DNA of 6,904 nt from Sphingobacteriales bacterium (GCA_004294195.1 REAQ01000200.1:1-6904), one strand, 5' to 3'. Shown: positions 1-5,816, counted from the first letter of the stretch. Notes: generated by a model not told the origin, from the letters alone. Made by a program: numbers and translations.

Positions 1-451
1 AAAGATTGGGATCGATGGCCTCAACCCATTTATAGTCTGTACGTTGTGAAAACACACGGTTCAATACAAACCGAAAATCATTGCGTTCCTGCAAAGGCGG
101 AAGGAACTTATGTTGTGCCTTACGGCCTAGCTCCTGAACAAAACCTCTCGAGCTCACCATTCCACTTTCCGTAAGCGCGGGAACGATATCAGTATTCATG
201 AACTGGTTCAGCAAAGCCCTACGTAGGGAAAACAACAGGGAACGATCCTGTTGAAGAGAATACAACAACGCACTGAATTGTAACTCAGCCTGTTCCTTGT
301 CCCAGGCTCGCTGTGGCCTGATCTTTTTTACAAGTTCAATCAAAAACTCCAAGCCCCTGCTGCTGTCAATAGACAGCACGATCGCTCCTTTTTCAGGAGG
401 CACATCAGGCCTGGATTTACGCCAGGGTAATATATTAAATTTTTTACCCAT
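1..451 (-). CDS. Gcr-like 'site-specific recombinase' family protein, N-terminal part
   Basis: This open frame runs leftward from an ATG (complement of 449-451) and leaves the window after 150 codons with no stop, so only the N-terminus is visible. Residues about 95-143 contain TESGMVSSRGFVQELGRK, then FLPPL, then a VFSQRTDYKWVEAI stretch. From memory these resemble the N-terminal part of the Gcr family (Pfam SpecificRecomb), with its pattern 'tGil.s.GFf.EL..R....LLPP' followed by 'lF....D..Wl..i'. The family is annotated as site-specific recombinases from a Neisseria protein, but full-length members are about 650-700 residues with predicted membrane helices towards the C-terminus. The recombinase role is therefore doubtful. 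Residues 1-25 are basic and proline-containing, with no signal peptide. The gene is divergent from clpS across about 100 bp. The family call is from motif memory and moderate; the reading frame itself is solid. Confidence 0.65.
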   Translation of the reverse strand, partial: MGKKFNILPWRKSRPDVPPEKGAIVLSIDSSRGLEFLIELVKKIRPQRAWDKEQAELQFSALLYSLQQDRSLLFSLRRALLNQFMNTDIVPALTESGMVSSRGFVQELGRKAQHKFLPPLQERNDFRFVLNRVFSQRTDYKWVEAIDPNL

Positions 452-536
452 TTGATTTTTAGGAACTATGACCCTAAGCAGGACAACTTTCCGGCCAATT
501 TTGTTGCAAACAGGTTAGAATGGAGAAAGAAGTTTT

Positions 537-544
537 TAACTTTG
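537..544 (+). promoter_or_regulatory. Possible Bacteroidota -7 box for clpS-aat
   Basis: TAACTTTG matches the Bacteroidota -7 consensus TAnnTTTG at every fixed base. It ends 9 bases before the ATG at 554, so transcription would start about 3-7 bases before the start codon. The -33 part is weak: at the 19-bp spacing the sequence is TTA (515-517) instead of TTG. A six-base match within a 100-bp gap could arise by chance. Confidence 0.4.
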
Positions 545-553
545 TCGCAAATC

Positions 554-865
554 ATGCAGATGCCTGCCCACAAAGAGCAGTTTCGTGAAGAAGAACAACA
601 GGATGTTGATGTATTGGAAGAGCTGGACAAAGGCCATAGCCTGATCGTCTGGAATGATGATGTCAATACCTTTGAATGGGTGATTGAAACCCTGATAGAG
701 GTATGTGGACATACCGCAGAGCAGGCAGAGCAATGTGCCATGATCATTCACACCCAGGGAAAATATGCCGTAAAAAATGGCAGTTACGATGAGCTGAAAC
801 CGATGAAGGATGCCATCGTTGAAAGAGGGATAGATGCCACCATCGAAGAGACGGTGAACCAGTAA
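554..865 (+). CDS. clpS: ClpS, N-degron adaptor of the Clp protease
   Basis: ClpS binds proteins with bulky hydrophobic N-terminal residues (Leu, Phe, Tyr, Trp) and hands them to a ClpA- or ClpC-type unfoldase with ClpP in the cytosol. From the ATG at 554 the product is 103 residues, close to E. coli ClpS (106). The pocket residues then fall at the same numbers as in E. coli: Asn34, Asp35, Asp36 (in VWNDDVNTFEW) and His66 (in IIHTQGK). This agreement is the main reason for choosing this start. The frame stays open up to a TTG at 452, but that would add 34 residues unlike the family and begin directly against the divergent gene. A second ATG at 560 is possible. The gatekeeper at position 40, Met in E. 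coli, is Phe here. An acidic, Glu/Gln-rich N-terminal segment (residues 8-25) would be the flexible extension that engages the unfoldase. The stop lies 17 bases before aat, suggesting cotranscription. Confidence 0.93.
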   Translation: MQMPAHKEQFREEEQQDVDVLEELDKGHSLIVWNDDVNTFEWVIETLIEVCGHTAEQAEQCAMIIHTQGKYAVKNGSYDELKPMKDAIVERGIDATIEETVNQ

Positions 866-882
866 CACCTCAACCCTACAAC

Positions 883-1497
883 GTGAACCCATTCCCCCCA
901 CTTGAATCTGCAGATGAAGATGGCCTGCTGGCTGTTGGTGGGAACTACAGTACTGAACTGCTGCGCATTGCCTACCAACATGGCATTTTCCCCTGGCCTA
1001 CCGGTGAAACACCCATGTGGTACAGTCCGGATCCGCGTTTCGTATTGTTTCCAGATGAGCTGGTGGTTTCCAAAAGCATGCGACAAGTTTTACGCTCCGG
1101 AAAATTCCACTTTTCCATCAATACCCATTTTCGCGCAGTGATTACGCAATGCAGCCAAACCTACCGCAAAGGCCAGCGGGGCACGTGGATCAATGAAGAC
1201 ATGATTGAAGCATATATCGGCCTACACAAAGAAGGTATGGCGCAGAGTGCAGAGACCTGGCTTGACGACCAATTGGTTGGCGGGCTCTATGGTGTGCGGA
1301 TGGGAAATGTATTCTGCGGAGAAAGCATGTTCTCCCATGTCAGCAATGCATCAAAATTCGCCTTCATCAATATGGTGGAACGCCTGCAAAAAGATGGTGT
1401 CATCCTGATTGATTGCCAGGTGCATACAGCACATTTGGAGTCATTGGGGGCGAGGATGATTTCGAGAAGAGAATACATTGAGATACTTGGCAAATGA
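883..1497 (+). CDS. aat: Leucyl/phenylalanyl-tRNA-protein transferase Aat
   Basis: Aat transfers Leu or Phe from charged tRNA to the N-terminus of proteins that begin with Lys or Arg, creating an N-degron that ClpS recognises. It acts in the cytosol. The 204 residues carry the family motifs in order: GIFPW (34-38), MWYSPDPR (45-52), GTWI (100-103), FCGESMFS (144-151) and LIDCQV (175-180). Glu147, Asp177 and Gln179 correspond by alignment to the E. coli catalytic residues Glu156, Asp186 and Gln188. The start is a GTG with no Shine-Dalgarno. No ATG lies between it and the in-frame TGA at 820-822, so GTG is the best choice, and the N-terminus is shorter than in E. coli (234 residues). The gene lies 17 bases after clpS and probably shares its transcript. 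Its TGA falls inside the flank of the dyad at 1487-1572. Confidence 0.95.
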   Translation: MNPFPPLESADEDGLLAVGGNYSTELLRIAYQHGIFPWPTGETPMWYSPDPRFVLFPDELVVSKSMRQVLRSGKFHFSINTHFRAVITQCSQTYRKGQRGTWINEDMIEAYIGLHKEGMAQSAETWLDDQLVGGLYGVRMGNVFCGESMFSHVSNASKFAFINMVERLQKDGVILIDCQVHTAHLESLGARMISRREYIEILGK

Positions 1498-1572
1498 GCA
1501 ATTGGACCATTGGGCCATTGAACATTTGTTCAATGGCCCAATGGCTCAATGGTCCAAATGTTCACTTGCCAA
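1487..1572. repeat. 8-bp-periodic inverted repeat across two convergent stop codons
   Basis: The core arms 1509-1524 and 1527-1542 pair perfectly over 16 bp around a TT centre. The outer arms 1487-1508 and 1551-1572 pair at 19 of 22 positions. The only asymmetry is an extra 8-mer, GGCTCAAT (1543-1550), almost a copy of the preceding GGCCCAAT. The left side reads as 8-mers ATTGGACC, ATTGGGCC, ATTGAACA. The right side reads TGTTCAAT, GGCCCAAT, GGCTCAAT, GGTCCAAA. The structure covers the TGA of aat (1495-1497) and the stop of tex (1562-1564), so both mRNAs could end in the same hairpin. Neither strand has a U-tract after it, so it is not a standard intrinsic terminator. It could still work as a two-way transcription end or an mRNA stabiliser. 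Confidence 0.9.
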
Positions 1573-3802
1573 ATTTCTTCTTCAACGCCGCCAGCGCATC
1601 ATTCATCGGCAACGCACTGAGGTCTTTTTCCTTAGAAGCCGCCGGTGCTGGTCGTTGCCCTCCCGTTCTTCTTTGCGCGCCGGTAGGCGCTTCTTCCGCC
1701 TGTTTAATAGATAGAGAAATTCTCTTCCTCGCCAGATCCACTTCCAGCACCTTCACTTTCACCTGCTGGTTGAGCTTAAGTTTCTCCGATGGATCATTGA
1801 TATAAGTATGTGATACTTCAGATACATGCACGAGACCATCCTGCTTTACGCCTATATCCACAAAAGCACCGAAACGTGTAAGGTTAGTGACAACACCTGG
1901 GATCACGGCGCCCACCTGCACATCCTCGATCTTAAAGATCTGCGCAAACTCAAACTGCTGCGCCTCACTCCGTGGATCTAGTCCCGGCTTTTTCAATTCA
2001 TTGATGATATCCCGAAGGGTATGCTCCCCTGCTTGTGGAGTGATGTATTTTTTTACATCGATGGCATTCAACTGTTCCGTTTTACCGATGAGCTCGGCCA
2101 CAGAAATTCCCATATCGAGCGCCATCTGCTCCACTACTCCGTAAGACTCCGGATGCACACCTGTACCATCCAATGCATGTCCGCCGTCTTTAATGCGTAG
2201 AAACCCTGCCGCTTGTTCAAATGCTTTTTCACCCAGCCTCGGCACTTTCAACAGTTCTTTTCGTTCAGTGAATCTTCCGTGTTCATTCCGGTATTTCACA
2301 ATATTGTCTGCAATGCTCGCATTGATGCCGCTCACATAACTCAATAAATGTTTGGAAGCCGTATTCAGGTTCACACCCACCATGTTCACACAGCTCACCA
2401 CGGTTTGGTCCAGTTTTTCTTTCAACCTGAACTGGTTCACATCATGCTGGTATTGGCCCACACCGATGCTCTTGGGATCGATCTTTACGAGTTCCGCCAA
2501 TGGGTCCATCAACCTTCTGCCAATACTCACCGCACCCCGCACGGTTACGTCCTGCTCAGGAAACTCTTCCCTTGCAATCTCTGAAGCAGAATATACCGAT
2601 GCACCATCTTCATTCACCAAAAAAACCGGAAGATTGGTCCCCAATTTGCGGATGAATTGTTCCGTCTCACGCCCCGCAGTACCGTCGCCTATCGCAAAGG
2701 TTTCGATATCGTATTTACGCACAAGGTCCTTGATCACATATTCAGATTGCATCAGCTTACCCGGCTCATGCACAAAGATCAGTGCCGTCTCTTTCAGATC
2801 GCCTTTCTCATCAATCACCACAATCTTACATCCGGTACGGTATCCCGGATCAATAGCAAGGATGCGCTTGGATCCCAGTGGCGAACTCAACAACAACTGT
2901 CGCAGGTTCTCAGCAAAAACAATGATCGCCTCTTCATCCGCTTTCTGCTTGAGTGAAGTACGAAACTCCGTCTCTAACGAAGGCTGCAACAAACGCTTGT
3001 ATGCATCCCGAATAGCTTTCTTCACCTGCTGTCCCGCCTCACTGCTTCCTTTTATGAATTTTCGTTCCAGCTTTTCAATAGCGGTCTCTTCAACCGGTTC
3101 GATGGATAGCCTGAGCACTCCTTCCACAAATCCACGCAAAATGGCCAGTGTACGATGTGAAGGAATGGAATGAATCTCCTGGCTGAAAGCGAAATAGTCT
3201 TTATACTTCTGTGCCTCTTCTTCTTTGCCCGCGATCACTTTGCTTTCCATCTTCGCCTGCTCTTCAAACAGCTTCCGCAAAAGATTCCGCACATCGGCAT
3301 CCTCATTGATCATCTCCGCGATGATGTCGCGCGCACCCTGGAGAGCCTCATCCGCCGTTTTCACCACATCGGTCACAAATCCGGCTGCGGCTTCCGCAGG
3401 ATTTCCATCTTTCTGTTCAAGGATCAATAACGCCAGCGGCTCCAATCCGTTCTCACGGGCAACGGAGGCCTTGGTTTTACGTTTGGGTTTGTACGGAAGA
3501 TAGATGTCTTCCAGGATCGCAATCGTTTCAGCTGCATCCAGCTTCTTTTGCAGCTCTGGGGTCATCTTGCCCTGTTCATGAATGCTTTTTTCTATAGCCG
3601 CTTTACGCTCAGCAAATTCTTTTCTCGTTTTGGCTTCTTCCTGGATCTTCCCGATCACTACTTCATCCAATGCACCGGTTTTATCTTTTCGATAGCGTGC
3701 AATGAAAGGGATGGTGGCGCCTTCTGCAAACAACGACAATACAGCTTCCACTTGTGCCGGCCTGATGCTGAGCGATGAGGCGATAGCTTGTACGAATTCC
3801 AT
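1562..3802 (-). CDS. tex: Tex, S1-domain RNA-binding transcription accessory protein
   Basis: Tex (YhgF family) is a conserved cytosolic nucleic-acid-binding protein linked to transcription and RNA handling. From the ATG (complement of 3800-3802) it has 746 residues, the usual length. Its domains are: a helical Tex N-terminal region (about 1-190, with IPFIARYRK near 32-40); a linker and helical core; a YqgF/RuvC-like domain beginning at ILAIDPGYRTGCK (about 314-326); a helix-hairpin-helix region (about 480-540, with LNTASKHLLSYVSGI); and an S1 domain (about 629-700, with GVVTNLTRFGAFVDIG). A low-complexity Ala/Pro/Arg/Gln tail links S1 to a final MNDALAALKKKFGK. A TTG nine bases upstream is an alternative start, but the ATG fits better. 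The gene is 77 bases downstream of the exonuclease/GIY-YIG gene on the same strand with no terminator between, so cotranscription is possible. Its 3' end faces aat. Confidence 0.96.
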   Translation of the reverse strand: MEFVQAIASSLSIRPAQVEAVLSLFAEGATIPFIARYRKDKTGALDEVVIGKIQEEAKTRKEFAERKAAIEKSIHEQGKMTPELQKKLDAAETIAILEDIYLPYKPKRKTKASVARENGLEPLALLILEQKDGNPAEAAAGFVTDVVKTADEALQGARDIIAEMINEDADVRNLLRKLFEEQAKMESKVIAGKEEEAQKYKDYFAFSQEIHSIPSHRTLAILRGFVEGVLRLSIEPVEETAIEKLERKFIKGSSEAGQQVKKAIRDAYKRLLQPSLETEFRTSLKQKADEEAIIVFAENLRQLLLSSPLGSKRILAIDPGYRTGCKIVVIDEKGDLKETALIFVHEPGKLMQSEYVIKDLVRKYDIETFAIGDGTAGRETEQFIRKLGTNLPVFLVNEDGASVYSASEIAREEFPEQDVTVRGAVSIGRRLMDPLAELVKIDPKSIGVGQYQHDVNQFRLKEKLDQTVVSCVNMVGVNLNTASKHLLSYVSGINASIADNIVKYRNEHGRFTERKELLKVPRLGEKAFEQAAGFLRIKDGGHALDGTGVHPESYGVVEQMALDMGISVAELIGKTEQLNAIDVKKYITPQAGEHTLRDIINELKKPGLDPRSEAQQFEFAQIFKIEDVQVGAVIPGVVTNLTRFGAFVDIGVKQDGLVHVSEVSHTYINDPSEKLKLNQQVKVKVLEVDLARKRISLSIKQAEEAPTGAQRRTGGQRPAPAASKEKDLSALPMNDALAALKKKFGK

Positions 3803-3879
3803 GTTCCACAAAATTTAAGGGCTGCGAATCTAATGGGATGATGCTAAAGAAAAAAATTGGCGGAGATGATTTTATTCAC

Positions 3880-5244
3880 TTACCAGTAACGGGTCACATT
3901 GGGATTGCGCTCGGCGTACTGACGAACATAGCTGCGTAAAAATTCATTTTCCGGATATGGGGTCACAAGGGCTTTGAGATCATCCAGTGCCGGCATCACC
4001 GCCAGATCAGGCATAAAACCGACCCCGTAGAAGCGGCCGTCTTCCATCAGGATACAACTCACCTCACCATATTGCCTGCCACGCTCCAAAATGGCAAAGC
4101 TAGGCTGGTCCTGATGCAGCTGCGAGAGCGCCAGCATCACCCGCTGGTTGTAGTCCATCGGGTCTTCCTTGCCTTCACAGACCCCATCGCAATAGCCTTC
4201 TTTGATGCCTTCGCATTTGCCGTCTTTTTGAAGGAAACAGAGGCTCGGACAAAGCTTATGGGTTCTGACCAGTTTCCATAATTCACGATGCGCGTCTCCG
4301 AGAACGCCAAATTTAATATGGGGCCGATGGTGTTTCTTCAATCTTCCGATACCCAGCCTGAGCCGGCCCTGGATATCCTCGTAGCTGAAGATCCCGTAAG
4401 GAAACTCCATATGTTTCTGGCTTTGGTTATACCGCGGCCAGTGTTTCCTGATCTCGATGCTTTCCATGACGATGGCCGCAAACTCGGAACCCGTAAGGCT
4501 GTAACTGATGCGATGCACATTGCGGATCAACTCCTGCTTTCTGCGGGAGACGGAGTTATTGGAGAAATGGCTGGTCACCCTTTTCTTCAGGTCCTTCGCC
4601 TTGCCTACATAGATGATGCTGTCTTTCTCATCATGAAAGTAATACACACCTGGCAATCTGGGCAGTTGCTCCACATCATTAACGGAAAGGTGCATGGGCA
4701 GGTAAGACTCTTTGCTGCCCTTGCGGAGCATCGTGTGGATATGCCCCTGCTGGTCCGCAGAAACCAGCCTGGTAAAGAGTTTTGCCGTGGCTTCTGCATC
4801 TCCCATGGCGCGGTGTCTGCTGTATAAAGGAATCTCGAGGCTTCGGCAGATATTACCCAGCGAGTAGCTTTGGTAGCCGGGAAAAATCTTTTTACTGAGT
4901 CGCACCGTACAAAGCTTGGATGCATCAAAGGTGTAACCCGCCAGGGCGAGATGATGCTTCAAAAAAGAGTAATCGAAATTGACGTTGTGCGCCACGAAAA
5001 TCCGGCCCTCAAGATGCTTGAAAATGTCTTTGGCCACTTCGCTGAAATCCGGTGCAGATGCTACCATCTCGTCATTAATACCAGTCAATGATTGCACATA
5101 TCTGGGGATGGGCATGCCAGGATTAACGAGGGTCTGGTACCGATGTTCGGCATCCATCCCGTTGTGCAGGATGATCGCTACTTCCGTAATAAATCCCGTG
5201 CCGGCATGACCACCGGTGGTTTCAATATCTACAATGGAATACAA
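3880..5244 (-). CDS. DEDDh exonuclease fused to UvrC-like GIY-YIG nuclease
   Basis: This 454-residue cytosolic protein combines two DNA-cutting modules. Residues 1-160 form a DnaQ/polymerase III epsilon-like 3'-5' exonuclease: Asp6 and Glu8 in VDIETTG, Asp91 in HNVNFD, His144 and Asp149 in HRAMGD. Residues about 195-275 form a GIY-YIG endonuclease as in the UvrC N-terminus: GVYYF (199-203), IIYVGKAKDLKKR (210-222) with Arg222, Glu261, and HWPRYN (268-273). Cysteines at 332, 336, 344, 352 and 356 then recall the cysteine-rich segment between UvrC's two nuclease halves, which may bind a metal or Fe-S cluster. UvrC's UVR motif, second nuclease half and HhH end are missing. Fusions of this kind are known, for example M. 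tuberculosis Rv2191, and are often named polymerase III epsilon; a repair role is more likely than a replisome role. The start is TTG, with VDIETTG at the expected distance and no nearby ATG. The gene begins 31 bases past the terminator at 5275-5300. Confidence 0.92.
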   Translation of the reverse strand: MYSIVDIETTGGHAGTGFITEVAIILHNGMDAEHRYQTLVNPGMPIPRYVQSLTGINDEMVASAPDFSEVAKDIFKHLEGRIFVAHNVNFDYSFLKHHLALAGYTFDASKLCTVRLSKKIFPGYQSYSLGNICRSLEIPLYSRHRAMGDAEATAKLFTRLVSADQQGHIHTMLRKGSKESYLPMHLSVNDVEQLPRLPGVYYFHDEKDSIIYVGKAKDLKKRVTSHFSNNSVSRRKQELIRNVHRISYSLTGSEFAAIVMESIEIRKHWPRYNQSQKHMEFPYGIFSYEDIQGRLRLGIGRLKKHHRPHIKFGVLGDAHRELWKLVRTHKLCPSLCFLQKDGKCEGIKEGYCDGVCEGKEDPMDYNQRVMLALSQLHQDQPSFAILERGRQYGEVSCILMEDGRFYGVGFMPDLAVMPALDDLKALVTPYPENEFLRSYVRQYAERNPNVTRYW

Positions 5245-5274
5245 GGCAATTAGATAATTGTGGTTGAAATTAAT

Positions 5275-5300
5275 AAAAAAAGCGGACCGCAGTCCGCTTT
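5275..5300 (-). terminator. Intrinsic terminator after the 33-residue gene
   Basis: Read on the minus strand, a 9-bp perfect stem (AAAGCGGAC paired with GTCCGCTTT; plus-strand arms 5279-5287 and 5292-5300) closes a 4-base loop. It is followed by an unbroken T-run that continues from the stem (complement of 5275-5281). The plus strand has only TTT and then A's, so the terminator works leftward. It lies 41 bases beyond the stop of the small membrane-protein gene and just before the exonuclease gene. It should end the small transcript and insulate its neighbour. Confidence 0.9.
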
Positions 5301-5341
5301 AAAAAAGGGAAATACCGTAAATGTGTTTCAGGCAGATAAAC

Positions 5342-5443
5342 CTACTGTGCCATGAGGGTGATGGCGATAATAGCACCATACATTGCCAATACAATAAAGA
5401 CCATCTTGGCGTTCTCCAGAATTGATGAGTTAAAATTGCTCAT
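5342..5443 (-). CDS. 33-residue single-span membrane protein, unknown function
   Basis: An ATG (complement of 5441-5443) opens a 33-codon frame ending in TAG (5342-5344). The first dozen residues are polar (MSNFNSSILENAK). They are followed by a hydrophobic stretch, residues about 14-32, containing MVFIVLAMYGAIIAITLM and ending Ala-Gln, which is enough for one transmembrane helix. There is no signal-peptidase site and no charged residue after Lys13, so the positive-inside rule gives little help with orientation. An intrinsic terminator lies 41 bases downstream on the same strand and no other gene lies between, which is the main evidence that the frame is expressed. The leader before the ATG is AT-rich (AATTAAAAATTTGG) with no Shine-Dalgarno, as in Bacteroidota. 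I do not recognise the family. Its size recalls small subunits of membrane complexes such as CydX or KdpF, but nothing in the sequence ties it to either. Confidence 0.65.
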   Translation of the reverse strand: MSNFNSSILENAKMVFIVLAMYGAIIAITLMAQ

Positions 5444-5620
5444 AGACCAAATTTTTAATTGTTAAGAAGTGCAAGGATTTGGGTCCAGGCATTCACAGGG
5501 AAGGAAAAAGGGAGATTCGGTTCGGTCTCAGAGGAGATAGGGAGGACTAAAACTAGTAGTAAGATATGGTATAAGTGGGGGAATTCCAAGCGAAATTTTT
5601 AAGGCGCTGACAACCAAATT
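5444..5620. other. Intergenic stretch without a recognised gene
   Basis: No coding frame or RNA gene is evident here. The stretch should hold the promoter of the leftward 33-residue gene, but I find no exact TAnnTTTG on the minus strand. The nearest candidate is AAAATTTG (complement of 5448-5455), with a TTG 16 bases upstream (complement of 5472-5474). It has one mismatch and a short spacer, so I do not call it. The part from about 5497 to 5580 is rich in purines on the plus strand. Confidence 0.5.
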
Positions 5621-5795
5621 AATGCGGCAATTTGACAATGCGGTAATGCGGCAATGTTGGAAGGCGCGCCTTGCGTAGCGGCGCGCCTGCAGTCACTCCG
5701 GGTGGTTCCGCGCAGGCCGGTAATGCCTAGTGCCCAATGCCTCGCGAAGCGTCACATTGCCGCATTACCGCATTGGCTAATTGCCTCATTGGCAT
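5621..5795. repeat. Long inverted repeat built of 8-bp units (REP/MITE-like)
   Basis: Arms 5621-5657 and 5754-5790 are inverted copies at 34 of 37 positions, the innermost 22 being perfect. The left arm reads in strict 8-base steps: AATGCGGC, AATTTGAC, AATGCGGT, AATGCGGC, AATGTTGG. The right arm reads ATTGCCGC, ATTACCGC, ATTGGCTA, ATTGCCTC, ATTGGCAT (5756-5795). The 96-bp centre is GC-rich. It holds a second hairpin, AGGCGCGCC (5662-5670) with GGCGCGCCT (5680-5688), and two related 11-mers at 5670-5680 and 5741-5751 (9 of 11 identical). No transposase or coding frame is inside. The right arm overlaps the -33 box of the valS promoter. It follows the same construction rule as the dyad at 1487-1572, which suggests a family of intergenic elements. 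Confidence 0.88.
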
Positions 5796-5810
5796 TCTGC
5801 CTTATCTTTG
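5781..5810 (+). promoter_or_regulatory. Bacteroidota sigma-type promoter of valS
   Basis: TTG at 5781-5783, a 19-base spacer and TATCTTTG at 5803-5810 match the Bacteroidota promoter TTG-N19-TAnnTTTG at every fixed base and at its preferred spacing. The -7 box ends 6 bases before the valS ATG, so transcription should begin at roughly 5813-5817 and give a leaderless or almost leaderless mRNA. The -33 box lies inside the right arm of the inverted repeat. Confidence 0.8.
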
Positions 5811-5816
5811 CGCTTT

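Noticed and set aside
452..553. In-frame TTG-started N-terminal extension of clpS (34 extra residues)
   Set aside because: The extension does not resemble ClpS, would abut the divergent gene's start codon with no room for promoters, and breaks the match to E. coli residue numbering that ATG 554 gives.
520..588. Short 22-codon frame (ATG 520 to TGA 588) overlapping the clpS start in another frame, a possible upstream ORF
   Set aside because: Nothing supports translation, and if the -7 box at 537-544 is used its start codon would not be transcribed.
1501..1558. CRISPR-like or simple tandem repeat
   Set aside because: Units are 8 bases with no spacers and are arranged as inverted arms, so it is neither a CRISPR nor a plain microsatellite.
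1501..1558. Standard rho-independent terminator for aat or tex
   Set aside because: The stem is long but no T-run follows it on either strand, so I call it a repeat with possible 3'-end function.
2352..3173. Long plus-strand frame of 273 codons opposite tex
   Set aside because: It lies wholly antisense to a well-supported tex gene, is Ser/Thr/Arg-rich without domains, and is a codon-bias shadow.
3803..3815. TAAATTTTG just before tex as a -7 box
   Set aside because: It needs a 3-base inner spacer or a mismatch to fit TAnnTTTG, and no TTG lies at the right distance upstream.
4288..4827. Plus-strand frame of 179 codons opposite the exonuclease/GIY-YIG gene
   Set aside because: It is antisense to clear catalytic motifs and has no recognisable domain.
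5444..5816. T-box riboswitch or tRNA-like leader for valS
   Set aside because: The promoter lies at 5781-5810, leaving no transcribed leader, and no T-box or tRNA-like sequence is visible in the gap.
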